This document shows, piece after piece, positions 6,088-14,048 of a stretch of DNA of 17,838 bases; the stretch's first letter is position 1, and each line of letters starts with the position of its first letter. The stretch lies in the NCBI GenBank assembly GCA_959605275.1, contig CAUHFD010000032.1, positions 1 to 17,838 on the forward strand, given 5' to 3'. This DNA comes from an uncultured Eubacteriales bacterium (GTDB lineage Bacteria; Bacillota; Clostridia; Oscillospirales; Ruminococcaceae). The translations under genes were made by a program, and so were the position numbers. The notes beneath the pieces were generated by a model. It searched no databases and was not told the origin of the DNA. It worked only from the letters and a program-made list of their open reading frames with translations.

Positions 6088-8703
6088 TTGGAATGGCATC
6101 ATATGTCACTGGATGAAATAAATAAAGGTTTGCAAACGGATTTTGAAAACGGATTGACATCGGAAAAAGTGTCTGCAAAAAGGCAGCAATTTGGTATGAA
6201 TAAATTAGCCGGAAAAAAGAAAAAGACAATGCTGCAGCGCTTTTTGGAGCAGTTTAAAGATGCGATGGTTTTAATTCTTATTTTGGCTGCGGCTATTTCT
6301 TTTGTAGTAGCATGGAACGGGCATGAAAAAACCGAATTCCTGGAGCCGATTATTATTCTGTTTATCGTTGTTGTCAATGCAATTATGGGTGTGGTACAGG
6401 AAAGCAAGGCAGAGAAGGCATTGGATGCGTTACAAAACATGTCCTCTCCCCATGCCAAAGTAATCAGAAACGGCAAACTCGAAGTCATTGAGTCTGCCGA
6501 AGTCGTTCCGGGTGATATCATTGTGTTTGAGGCGGGGGATTATATTCCTGCGGATACCCGGTTGATAGAATCAGCAAGCTTAAAGTGCGAAGAGTCGGCT
6601 TTGACCGGAGAATCGGTTCCGTCTGAAAAAGATGCGCGTGCGGAAATTGAAGAAAATGCGCCGTTGGGCGATCGTCTGAACATGATATTTACCGGCTGCT
6701 CGGTTTCATACGGACGCGGAAAAGCAGTTGTTACCGATACCGGTATGAATACGCAAATGGGTAAGATTGCCCAGTTATTGGATTCTTCTTCGGATAACCA
6801 AACGCCGCTTCAACTGAAATTAGCAAAGCTGGGAAAATACTTAGGCATTTTGGCGATAGGCATTTGTTTGGTGATTTTTGTTATCGGTTGGCTTGCCGGA
6901 ATGAAATCGTTGGAAATCTTTATGATTGCGGTTTCTTTGGCGGTTTCCGCAATTCCGGAAGGACTTCCGGCTATTGTTACCATTGTTTTGGCGCTGGGCG
7001 TACAACGGATGGTAAAGAAGAACGCCATTATTCGCCGGCTGCCCGCTGTTGAAACATTAGGCAGTGCATCGGTCATTTGTTCTGATAAGACCGGCACGCT
7101 GACACAGAATAAAATGACGGTGGTAAACGGATGGACAGAGGGTGCTTTACAGCCGGTTGATGAAAACGTTTCGGACAATATCAAGACTTTACTTAGATTG
7201 GCGGCGTTGGCAAGCGACGGCTCGGTCGAGATTGTTGACGGTCGGGAAAAACACGTTGGTGATCCAACCGAAACCTCTATTATTCTGGCAGCTATGAAAA
7301 ACGGAATGTCCAAGGAGCAAATCAACGCGGAATGTCCCCGCGTGGGAGAAATTCCTTTTGACTCGGACAGAAAATTAATGACTACTGTTAATATGATTGA
7401 CGGCAAACCGGTTGCGATTGTCAAAGGCGCCTGTGATGTCATGTTCTCGCGCTGCGTTTCCGGTGATCTGGAGCAAGCTCGGAAGGTCAATGAGGAGATG
7501 GCAACACGTGCTTTGCGTGTACTCGCAGTTGGGTATAAGCGTCTTGATTCTGTGCCTGAAACATTAACATCAGAGGAAATCGAAAACGGCTTAACCTTTG
7601 TCGGATTGATCGGTATGATTGATCCCCCTCGCGAAGAGGCCAAAGAAGCGGTCGCCACCTGTATTATGGCGGGAATACGTCCGATTATGATTACAGGCGA
7701 CCATATTGTAACGGCATCTGCCATTGCAAAAGAACTGGGTATTTTGCGAGAGGGCGATTTGGCAATGACCGGCACCGAGCTTGCTCAGATGAGCGACGAG
7801 GAATTTGCGGCAAACATCCGTAAATATTCGGTATATGCCAGAGTGTCTCCGGAAGACAAAATTCGCATTGTTAAGGCATGGCAGTCAGCCGGTGAAATCG
7901 TATCTATGACCGGAGACGGCGTCAATGACGCCCCTGCATTAAAGCAGGCTGATATTGGCTGTGCAATGGGTATAACGGGAACCGATGTTGCTAAAGGCGC
8001 CGCCGATATGACGTTGACAGACGATAATTTCGCGACGATTGTTGAGGCTGTGCAAGAGGGACGCGGTATCTATGACAATATCAAGAAAGCAATTCAGTTC
8101 TTGCTTGGCACCAATATCGGCGAGGTCATCACCGTCTTTATGGCAATGTTATTTTGGCAGGAATCTCCTTTACTTGCTATGCATCTGTTGTGGTTGAATT
8201 TGGTTACAGACGGTTTGCCGGCATTGGCGATGGGGGTAGAACCAGTCGAAAGCGACATTATGACTCGGAAGCCAAAGCCGAAAAATGAAGGTTTATTTGC
8301 TGACGGATTAGGTGTTCGGGTGGTTTTGCAGGGCATTATGTTCGCAACGCTGACGTTGATTGGCTATTATGTCGGAAAAACTTATTTTGGCGGTATTTCT
8401 GCCGGACAGACCATGGCGTTTTTGGTTTTATCCGCTTCGCAATTGTTCCATGTATTGAATGTTAGAACCAAGAAATCCATTTTTGTTTCTCCGCTGCATA
8501 AAAATAAATATATGGTTGGAGCGCTCTGTATCTCTTTCCTGCTGATTGTATTGATTGCATTTGTTCCGCCGATTGCGCAGATTTTCAAAATCGCTATACT
8601 TCCTGCAAAAGCTTATTTATTGGCGTTAGGATTGTCTGTTATGCCGGTTGTTGTAATCGAAATAGAGAAGTTGATACGGCTTCTGCTCAGAAAGAAAAAA
8701 TAA
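6088..8703 (+). CDS. P2-type Ca2+-transporting ATPase (SERCA/PMCA/YloB-like)
   Basis: Integral membrane pump expected to export Ca2+ using ATP. Start taken as TTG at 6088 (9 nt after GGAGG at 6074-6078), giving MEWHHMSLDEI...; TTG at 6085 is equally possible, and earlier in-frame starts precede or overlap the ribosome site. Seen, numbered from 6088: actuator TGES (173-176), M4 IPEGLP with Glu291, phosphorylation site DKTGTLT with Asp333, MITGDH, hinge TGDGVND with Asp610 and Asp614, M5 NIGE (Asn676, Glu679), M6 NLVTD (Asn704, Asp708). These match the SERCA Ca2+ site II ligands. The M8 position equal to SERCA Glu908 is Gln785 (SASQLFHVLN), as in plasma-membrane Ca2+ pumps, suggesting one Ca2+ per cycle (inference). 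Length of about 871 is normal. Monocistronic, with its own promoter and terminator. Confidence 0.93.
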   Translation: MEWHHMSLDEINKGLQTDFENGLTSEKVSAKRQQFGMNKLAGKKKKTMLQRFLEQFKDAMVLILILAAAISFVVAWNGHEKTEFLEPIIILFIVVVNAIMGVVQESKAEKALDALQNMSSPHAKVIRNGKLEVIESAEVVPGDIIVFEAGDYIPADTRLIESASLKCEESALTGESVPSEKDARAEIEENAPLGDRLNMIFTGCSVSYGRGKAVVTDTGMNTQMGKIAQLLDSSSDNQTPLQLKLAKLGKYLGILAIGICLVIFVIGWLAGMKSLEIFMIAVSLAVSAIPEGLPAIVTIVLALGVQRMVKKNAIIRRLPAVETLGSASVICSDKTGTLTQNKMTVVNGWTEGALQPVDENVSDNIKTLLRLAALASDGSVEIVDGREKHVGDPTETSIILAAMKNGMSKEQINAECPRVGEIPFDSDRKLMTTVNMIDGKPVAIVKGACDVMFSRCVSGDLEQARKVNEEMATRALRVLAVGYKRLDSVPETLTSEEIENGLTFVGLIGMIDPPREEAKEAVATCIMAGIRPIMITGDHIVTASAIAKELGILREGDLAMTGTELAQMSDEEFAANIRKYSVYARVSPEDKIRIVKAWQSAGEIVSMTGDGVNDAPALKQADIGCAMGITGTDVAKGAADMTLTDDNFATIVEAVQEGRGIYDNIKKAIQFLLGTNIGEVITVFMAMLFWQESPLLAMHLLWLNLVTDGLPALAMGVEPVESDIMTRKPKPKNEGLFADGLGVRVVLQGIMFATLTLIGYYVGKTYFGGISAGQTMAFLVLSASQLFHVLNVRTKKSIFVSPLHKNKYMVGALCISFLLIVLIAFVPPIAQIFKIAILPAKAYLLALGLSVMPVVVIEIEKLIRLLLRKKK

Positions 8704-8719
8704 GGCGCTGTTCTGATAC

Positions 8720-8763
8720 AAAATCCCATCAAGAGTCTTGCAGACTTTTGATGGGATTTTTTT
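8720..8763 (+). terminator. Rho-independent terminator of the Ca2+-ATPase gene
   Basis: Stem AAAATCCCATCAAGAGTCT / AGACTTTTGATGGGATTTT with one G-T wobble and a TGC loop, ending in a run of Ts to 8763. Confidence 0.93.
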
Positions 8764-8774
8764 CGAGGATAAAC

Positions 8775-8802
8775 TTGACAAAATGATAATATTGTATATA
8801 AT
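8775..8802 (+). promoter_or_regulatory. Consensus sigma-A promoter of the GntR-ABC operon
   Basis: -35 TTGACA (8775-8780) and -10 TATAAT (8797-8802) are both perfect, with a 16-bp spacer. Transcription should start near 8809, leaving a leader of about 25 nt. Confidence 0.85.
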
Positions 8803-8820
8803 GTATATATACAATATTAT
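8786..8820. promoter_or_regulatory. Candidate GntR/YtrA operator: 15-bp-arm perfect inverted repeat
   Basis: Arms ATAATATTGTATATA (8786-8800) and TATATACAATATTAT (8806-8820) are perfect complements around the 5-bp centre ATGTA. The site covers the -10 box and the predicted transcription start and stops just before the ribosome site, an ideal position for repression. Autoregulation by the GntR protein encoded right after it is inferred. Confidence 0.75.
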
Positions 8821-8832
8821 TGGAGGCTTTTT

Positions 8833-9207
8833 GTGAATATCATTATCAGTAATGCAAGTGGAAAACCGATTTATGATCAAATAAGGGACCAGCTTAAATC
8901 AAAAATAATATCCGGAGAATTAAAAGAGGGTGATGCGTTGCCCTCTATGCGGCTGCTTGCCAAAGAATTGAGAATCAGTGTGATTACAACCAAGCGAGCG
9001 TATGAGGAATTGGAACGGGAAGGATTTATTATTTCCATAACCGGAAAGGGAAGCTTTGTGGCAGGTAAAAACACCGATTTTATTCGAGAAGAACATCTTC
9101 GCCAAATTGAAGATCATTTGCAAAAAGCAATCGAGTTATCGTCGGGTTGCGGATTGACGCAGGAGGATTTAAGCCAGATGTTGTCTTTGCTATATGAAGA
9201 AAAATAA
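8833..9207 (+). CDS. GntR-family transcriptional regulator, YtrA subfamily
   Basis: Short DNA-binding repressor of 124 residues. Seen: the GntR winged-helix entry pattern PIYDQIRDQLKSKIISGELKEGDALPSMR (residues 12-40), recognition helix region LAKELRISVITTKRAYEELEREGFI (42-66) and wing GKGSFVA (71-77). The tail of about 45 residues is helical with no ligand-binding domain, as in the YtrA/YhcF/PmtR class that controls ABC transporters. The GTG start at 8833 is fixed by GGAGG 6 nt upstream; no better in-frame start exists. It heads an operon with an ABC ATPase (60 bp later) and a permease, the standard YtrA-type arrangement. It probably binds the inverted repeat over its own promoter. Confidence 0.93.
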   Translation: MNIIISNASGKPIYDQIRDQLKSKIISGELKEGDALPSMRLLAKELRISVITTKRAYEELEREGFIISITGKGSFVAGKNTDFIREEHLRQIEDHLQKAIELSSGCGLTQEDLSQMLSLLYEEK

Positions 9208-9267
9208 AATACAAATTGTAAAAACAACATAAAATAAACTTTTAGTATATAAGGAGAACCGATTTTG

Positions 9268-10113
9268 ATGAAGAATGCATTGGAAATTCGAAATCTTTCT
9301 AAAATATATCCGGATTTCACGCTCGACAAGGTGAACCTTACCTTACCGTCAGGCTGTATTATGGGATTTGTGGGGGAAAACGGAGCCGGCAAAAGTACGA
9401 CAATCAAGTTGATTTTAGATTTGATTCATCGGGACGGCGGGGAGATCGCTGTTTTAGGGGAGGATCATATTTCTCAAAACAAGGAAATCAAAGAGAATAT
9501 CGGCGTAGTAATGGATGAATGCAGTTTTCCGGATCATTTAACGGTCAACGATATAGAAACAATTATGAAATGCTGTTATCAGACCTGGGACAGCAGGACT
9601 TTTGCAAACTATCGCAACAGATTTGAATTGCCGCCGAGAAAAGCAGTGAAAGAATTATCCAGAGGCATGAAAATGAAGCTGTCGATTGCAGTGGCTTTAT
9701 CCCATGACAGCAGGCTGCTTATTATGGACGAAGCAACCAGCGGATTGGATCCGGTGGTACGTGATGAGATTCTTGATATTTTTCTTGAATTTATTCAGGA
9801 TGAAAGTCACAGTATTTTTATCTCATCCCATATTATCAGTGATTTGGAAAAAATTTGTGATTACATCACTCTCATCCACAAGGGGAAGATTATTTTCAGC
9901 GAAGCCAAGGATGATTTGCTGGATCAGTACGCTGTCATAAAATGTTCGGAGGAAGAATATCAGACCATTGACCGGACAGCAATTATCGGTATGAGAAAAA
10001 ATCGCTTTGGAATAGAAGCTTTGGCACTGAAGAAAAAACTACCCTCGACCGTTTTTAAAGATGCTGCAACGATCGAAGATATTATGCTCTATTATGTAAA
10101 AGGGGAAAAATGA
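9268..10113 (+). CDS. ABC transporter ATP-binding protein (YtrB/PmtA-like)
   Basis: ATPase of the exporter controlled by the upstream GntR gene. Seen, numbered from the ATG at 9268: Walker A GENGAGKST (36-44), signature LSRGMKMK (130-137), Walker B LLIMDE (150-155) with catalytic Glu, GLDP D-loop and switch His in ISSHI. After Walker A a VVMDEC stretch takes the Q-loop place, with Asp/Glu instead of Gln, as often seen in this group. The C-terminal part of about 70 residues is a short accessory domain. A TTG at 9265 is also possible; AAGGAG at 9251-9256 lies 8 nt from the TTG and 11 nt from the ATG. It overlaps the permease by ATGA (4 bp), indicating coupling. In related systems, such as PmtA for phenol-soluble modulins or YtrB for cell-wall stress, the substrate differs, so none is assigned. 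Confidence 0.92.
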   Translation: MKNALEIRNLSKIYPDFTLDKVNLTLPSGCIMGFVGENGAGKSTTIKLILDLIHRDGGEIAVLGEDHISQNKEIKENIGVVMDECSFPDHLTVNDIETIMKCCYQTWDSRTFANYRNRFELPPRKAVKELSRGMKMKLSIAVALSHDSRLLIMDEATSGLDPVVRDEILDIFLEFIQDESHSIFISSHIISDLEKICDYITLIHKGKIIFSEAKDDLLDQYAVIKCSEEEYQTIDRTAIIGMRKNRFGIEALALKKKLPSTVFKDAATIEDIMLYYVKGEK

Positions 10114-10721
10114 TGAAGGGATTACTTTTAAAGGATATTATCAATCTAAAACAACAGGGCAAGCTGTACATTTTCATCATTGCAATTTGGCTCGCAATCG
10201 CAATAGCGAGCCGTGACGGGAATTTTTTCGGCGGCGTGATGACTATGTTTACCGTTTTAGTGCCGATTTCTGCCGCGGCATATGATGACAAAGCCAAATG
10301 GGACAGATACGCGCTTACGATGCCGATATCCCGATGGGATTTGGTGCTCTCTAAGTATCTTTTAGCATTGATCTGTTCTGTTGTAACCGCTTTTCTATCA
10401 GAAATTGTTATGGTGGTTATTACCGGAAATTTATTAAGCAGTTTATTGCAGTCAGCGGCATATGTTATGGCAGGAATGCTTTTGGTATCCCTGATCCTTC
10501 CGTTTATCTTTAAATTCGGTGTGGAAAAAGCAAGACTGATTATGATGGCTATTGTTTTAATACCAACTATTCTAATCACGGTAATCTCTGGGATGGATAT
10601 TCCATTACCGGAATGGAAAGAGCCGGGAAAAATAGTTTGGCTTTTTCCGATTGCAGTTATCATGATTGTTATTGTTTCTGTTGCCGTTTCCAAGAAAATT
10701 TATGATAACAAAGAATTATAA
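10110..10721 (+). CDS. Small ABC-2 permease (ABC2_membrane_5-like, PmtB-type)
   Basis: Membrane partner of the preceding ATPase. 203 residues with six hydrophobic segments (about 19-36, 41-57, 83-106, 110-133, 142-160, 172-192). The starting MKGLLLKDIINLKQQGK and the AAAYDDKAKWDRYALTMPISRWDLVLSKY stretch between helices 2 and 3 are characteristic of the small ABC-2 permeases paired with YtrA-type regulators. The start ATG overlaps the ATPase stop (ATGA), with AGGGGA upstream; a second ATG follows at once. Only one permease gene is present, so a homodimeric membrane part is inferred. A long hairpin follows the stop. Confidence 0.88.
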   Translation: MMKGLLLKDIINLKQQGKLYIFIIAIWLAIAIASRDGNFFGGVMTMFTVLVPISAAAYDDKAKWDRYALTMPISRWDLVLSKYLLALICSVVTAFLSEIVMVVITGNLLSSLLQSAAYVMAGMLLVSLILPFIFKFGVEKARLIMMAIVLIPTILITVISGMDIPLPEWKEPGKIVWLFPIAVIMIVIVSVAVSKKIYDNKEL

Positions 10722-10724
10722 TTT

Positions 10725-10768
10725 CTGTCGGGGGAACAAATCACATTTTTGATTTGTTCCCCCGACAG
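10725..10768. terminator. Long perfect hairpin between convergent genes (probable terminator)
   Basis: 19-bp perfect arms CTGTCGGGGGAACAAATCA and its complement around a 6-nt loop. It lies 3 bp after the permease stop and 3 bp before the end of the convergent MATE gene. T-runs on both sides are poor (TATTTAT on the plus strand), so termination is likely but not of textbook form. Confidence 0.65.
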
Positions 10769-10771
10769 TAT

Positions 10772-12109
10772 TTATATGATTTCTTTTGACAGCCAAGTAC
10801 CTCTGTGATAGAACCAGAGAGCAAGCAGCATACTCAAGGTCCAACCAATACCGATTGCCCAGTAAACTGCACTATAACCCAACCACCCAGACAGCAGATA
10901 GGCGAGTATGACGCGTAAAACCAAATCAAAGAAAGTGGTAATCATAAATTGCTTCATCGCGCCCGCTCCACGCATTACCGAATCGGTAACCACTTTCAGG
11001 GCAACCATGATGTAAAAAGGCGTAACAACCCAAGTGAAGTGAAGCCCTACTGTGAGTACTTCCCTAGTAGCAGAGTCATCCATAAATAAAGAGAGGATTT
11101 GCTTCCCGAATCCAAATAGGATCACATAAATGATCACATAAAAGACGGCAACCATCCAGACAGCTGCACGGTATCCGACTTTCACACGCTCTGGTTTTCG
11201 GGCACCGATATTTTGCGCGGTATAGCTTGAAAGAGCATTGGCAATCGTAGAAATGCTGGTTACGGTAAAGGTATTGATTTTGAAGGCGGCGGAAAAGCCG
11301 GCAATGACGGCGGAACCGAATCCATTGATTAAATTTTGCACGCAGAGTTGTCCCACCGATACAAAGGATTGCTGTAAAATGCTTGGTATTGCAATTCGAT
11401 ACATCCTGAAAAGCATAGAAAGGTCAAAAATTTTATGCGGCTGATCCGCTTTGATCCGTTTCATACGAATCAACAGATAAATAATAGCCAGTACCGAGGC
11501 GAGCCCCTGCGCGATAAAAGTAGCCCATCCTACGCCTGCTACTCCCATCTTCAACACAATCACGAATACAAGATCCAGGATAATATTAAGCACAGAGGAA
11601 AAAATTAGAAAATACAGCGGCGTTCGGGAATCTCCTAATCCGGTCAGAATGGCAGTTGCTGCATTATACAGGAAAAGAAACAACAACCCATATACATAGA
11701 TACGGAGATATAATGCAGAGTCATCAAATATCTCGGCAGGAGTGTTGATCAGCCGAATCAGCGGATTGCAGATCAACAGTCCGATGCCGGTTATTACAGT
11801 ACTTAACGTAACAATCGAAATGATTGCAGTGGAGATGGCAGTTTTCATTTCACTGATCTCTTTGGCACCAAATAATTGGGAGACTACAACGGAGCAGCCT
11901 GTGCTGGAACCGGTTGCAAAGGCAAGAAAAATGATGGTGATGGGAGTAGATAATCCTACTGCTGCCAGTGCATTGATACTGATGTATCTGCCGGCAACTA
12001 CACTGTCTACGATGCTGTATAGTTGCTGAAAGACAACGCTCAGCAGCATGGGTAAAGTAAAACTCAATAAAATTTTTGCAGGTGACCCTTGGGTCATATT
12101 CTTAATCAT
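10772..12109 (-). CDS. MATE-family multidrug/cation antiporter
   Basis: Efflux pump of 445 residues coupling drug or metabolite export to Na+ or H+ entry. It begins MIKNMTQGSPAKILLSFTLPML, with the typical MATE N-terminus (LTxGSxxKxLLxFxLPxL) and LYSIVDSVVAGRYI in helix 2. Twelve hydrophobic helices are visible, with the duplicated half-pattern recurring at PSILQQSFVSVGQLCVQNLI. The start is ATG at 12109 because the family sequence begins exactly there; the frame is open further upstream, but that stretch is unrelated and overlaps the ABC-F gene. The best ribosome site (GAAAGGTGG, 12137-12145) is 27 nt from the start with a small hairpin between. It lies 76 bp after the ABC-F stop on the same strand, with no terminator between, so co-transcription is likely. 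Substrate cannot be told from sequence. Confidence 0.93.
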   Translation of the reverse strand: MIKNMTQGSPAKILLSFTLPMLLSVVFQQLYSIVDSVVAGRYISINALAAVGLSTPITIIFLAFATGSSTGCSVVVSQLFGAKEISEMKTAISTAIISIVTLSTVITGIGLLICNPLIRLINTPAEIFDDSALYLRIYVYGLLFLFLYNAATAILTGLGDSRTPLYFLIFSSVLNIILDLVFVIVLKMGVAGVGWATFIAQGLASVLAIIYLLIRMKRIKADQPHKIFDLSMLFRMYRIAIPSILQQSFVSVGQLCVQNLINGFGSAVIAGFSAAFKINTFTVTSISTIANALSSYTAQNIGARKPERVKVGYRAAVWMVAVFYVIIYVILFGFGKQILSLFMDDSATREVLTVGLHFTWVVTPFYIMVALKVVTDSVMRGAGAMKQFMITTFFDLVLRVILAYLLSGWLGYSAVYWAIGIGWTLSMLLALWFYHRGTWLSKEII

Positions 12110-12118
12110 ACATCTAAC

Positions 12119-12145
12119 GGCTGCTGAACAGCCAAACCACCTTTC
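12119..12145 (-). promoter_or_regulatory. Shine-Dalgarno plus hairpin in front of the MATE start
   Basis: Minus strand: GAAAGGTGG (12137-12145), then GGCTG-TTCAG-CAGCC forming a 5-bp stem (12119-12133), then 9 nt to the ATG at 12109. If folded, the hairpin reduces the effective spacing from 27 to about 12 nt. Confidence 0.4.
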
Positions 12146-12185
12146 TGTCGGCTTATACGAGTGTGCACAAGGATTGTTCGGATCG

Positions 12186-13976
12186 TTATTTGGCGCTTTC
12201 CTCAATGCGTAAGGCAAGCTCGTTGAGGTATACCCATCGCTCCATTTTTGCTTCCAGCTGTGTTTCTGCTTCTTCTTTTTGCAGCAATAATTCCTGTAAC
12301 TTTTCAAAATTACTGCTGTTTGCGGCAATATCCGTTTCCAGTTTGGAAATGCTGCTCTCCAAAGCAGCGATATCTTGCTCTATATTTTGATACTCCCGTT
12401 GTTCGTGAAAAGAAAATTTCAGTTTTTTCGGTGATTTTTTTCGTTCCTCTTTGATTGTCCTGTCAGAATCGTTATCACTTTTATCTGTTTGCATCACCTC
12501 TTGTGACGCAGCTGTTTCATAATCGGTGTATCCGCCCAGATACTGTTTTATGCCGTCAGGAGTAAAAGCGAATATTTTTTCAGCGATCTTATCCAGAAAA
12601 TAGCGGTCATGGGAGACGGCAATCACCACGCCTGAAAAGGTGAGCAGGTAATCTTCCAATATCATCAGCGTTTCAATATCCAAATCATTCGTTGGTTCAT
12701 CCAGCACCAGAACGTTTGGTGCGCTCATTAATACCTGTAAAAGCTGAAGTCTGCGCCGCTCTCCGCCGGAAAGTCTGCTCACGGTATTCCATTGCAGTTC
12801 ACCCGGAAACAAAAAACGTTCCAGCATTTGGGAGGCGGTAAGGATTCCGTCTGTTGTTTCAATGCTGTCTGAAATATCTTTAATGGTGTCAATGACTCGC
12901 TTATTCGGGTTTAATTCCTCAGCTTCCTGTGAAAACCAACCGATTTTTACGGTATCTCCGATTACGACTGAGCCGCTGTCCGGCGGGATTTTTCCACAAA
13001 TTATTTTAACTAATGTGGACTTTCCGCAGCCATTTGGTCCTACGATTCCGACGCGGTCATTTTTTAAAAAAAGGTAACTGAAATGGTTGAATAATTGGCG
13101 GGTTCCATAGGACTTGGAAACATCCTCGACTTCAATGATTTTCTTTCCTAAACGGGAAGATACGCTTGACAGGTCTAATGCTGTCTGCGCTTTTGGTGGT
13201 TCCATACTGTTTAATTTTTCAAATTGTTCGATACGGGAACGGCTTTTGGTGCCTCGCGCGCGGGGACCGCGCTGCATCCATTCCAGCTCCTTTTTCAGAA
13301 AACTTTGGCGTTTTCGCTCAGAGGCGAGGGCGCTTTCCTGACGTTCTGCCTTTAATTCCAAAAATTTAGAAAAATTGGCGGTATATGAGTACAGATTTCC
13401 GTTATCCAATTCCAGAATACGATTTGTTACACGATCCAGAAAATATCGATCATGAGTAACCATAAGCAGACCGCCGCGGCGTTTTTGCAGAGTGCTCTCC
13501 AACCATTTTACCATTTCGCTGTCAAGATGGTTTGTGGGCTCGTCCAGAATCAATAATTCACATGGGCGGATTAACGCGGCGGCAACTGCCACTTTTTTTC
13601 GCTGACCGCCGGATAAAGTGCTGACATCACAATCAAAATCATGGATGCCAAGTTTTGTGAGAATTGTTTTTGCTTCATAAATTTTTGCGTCTTCTGCTGA
13701 GGAGATGTTTAAAAATATTTGTTCTAAAATTGTCTTCCCGGGTTGGAATTCGGGATTTTGAGGAAGATAGCCGATTTTCACATTGCCGGCTTTAATAATG
13801 CTGCCGCCGTCGGGGATTTCTGCTTGCGCGATTATTTTCAGCAAGGTGCTTTTTCCGGTGCCGTTGATACCGACCAATCCGATCTTATCACCGTCGTTTA
13901 TGGTGAAGGAAATTTGTTTTAATAAGGGTTTTTCTCCGTAATTTTTATCAATATTTTCTGCGGATAATAAAATCAA
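12186..13976 (-). CDS. ABC-F family ATPase (Uup/YfmR-like translation factor)
   Basis: Soluble twin-ABC protein without membrane helices, expected to act on the ribosome (E-site) or, in Uup-like members, on nucleic acids. The start is TTG at 13976 (AGAGGTG 7 nt upstream), giving MILLSAENI, the usual family start; an ATG further upstream would reach into the tRNA terminator. Seen from that start: Walker A GINGTGKS (36-43), LSGGQ (121-125), Walker B LLILDE (141-146); inter-domain linker about 205-270 with the WMQRGPRARGTKSRSRIEQF stretch typical of Uup/YfmR; second Walker A GPNGCGKST (313-321), LSGGE (402-406), Walker B with DEPTNDLD (about 425-432). Both catalytic Glu residues are present. The C-terminal coiled coil of about 85 residues (from about 510) matches the Uup C-terminal domain. 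This favours a housekeeping factor over an antibiotic-resistance ABC-F. Confidence 0.93.
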   Translation of the reverse strand: MILLSAENIDKNYGEKPLLKQISFTINDGDKIGLVGINGTGKSTLLKIIAQAEIPDGGSIIKAGNVKIGYLPQNPEFQPGKTILEQIFLNISSAEDAKIYEAKTILTKLGIHDFDCDVSTLSGGQRKKVAVAAALIRPCELLILDEPTNHLDSEMVKWLESTLQKRRGGLLMVTHDRYFLDRVTNRILELDNGNLYSYTANFSKFLELKAERQESALASERKRQSFLKKELEWMQRGPRARGTKSRSRIEQFEKLNSMEPPKAQTALDLSSVSSRLGKKIIEVEDVSKSYGTRQLFNHFSYLFLKNDRVGIVGPNGCGKSTLVKIICGKIPPDSGSVVIGDTVKIGWFSQEAEELNPNKRVIDTIKDISDSIETTDGILTASQMLERFLFPGELQWNTVSRLSGGERRRLQLLQVLMSAPNVLVLDEPTNDLDIETLMILEDYLLTFSGVVIAVSHDRYFLDKIAEKIFAFTPDGIKQYLGGYTDYETAASQEVMQTDKSDNDSDRTIKEERKKSPKKLKFSFHEQREYQNIEQDIAALESSISKLETDIAANSSNFEKLQELLLQKEEAETQLEAKMERWVYLNELALRIEESAK

Positions 13977-14012
13977 GATGTAACACCTCTTTGCGTATCG
14001 TTTCTTCAAAAT

Positions 14013-14045
14013 AAAAAACGCACTCAAATCCTGAGTGCGTTTTTA
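14013..14045 (-). terminator. Terminator of the tRNA operon
   Basis: Stem AAAAACGCACTCA / TGAGTGCGTTTTT with a 5-nt loop. On the minus strand it ends TTTTTTATTTT. It lies 3 bp after the CCA end of tRNA-Glu and about 37 bp before the ABC-F start codon. Confidence 0.9.
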
Positions 14046-14048
14046 TCA

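Noticed and set aside
6810..7775. 321-codon open frame on the minus strand inside the Ca2+-ATPase gene
   Set aside because: It is antisense to the catalytic core of a clearly real P-type ATPase, rich in Ser, Thr, Pro and Ile as expected of a shadow frame, and has no family motif.
9208..9267. Separate promoter between the GntR gene and its ABC ATPase gene
   Set aside because: The 60-bp gap is AT-rich, but no -35/-10 pair with proper spacing stands out; an operon from the upstream promoter explains expression.
12110..12328. N-terminal extension of the MATE frame by 73 codons
   Set aside because: The extension overlaps the ABC-F coding sequence, has low-complexity basic content and no ribosome site; family similarity begins exactly at MIKNMTQGSP.
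12186..13976. ABC-F protein as an antibiotic-resistance (ribosomal protection) factor
   Set aside because: The RGPRARGTKSRSRI-type linker and the Uup-like C-terminal coiled coil point to the housekeeping Uup/YfmR group, although a direct comparison was not possible.
13977..14027. 17-codon upstream extension of the ABC-F frame to an ATG at 14027
   Set aside because: It would start inside the tRNA terminator and has no ribosome site; the TTG at 13976 has AGAGGTG at the right distance and gives the standard family N-terminus.
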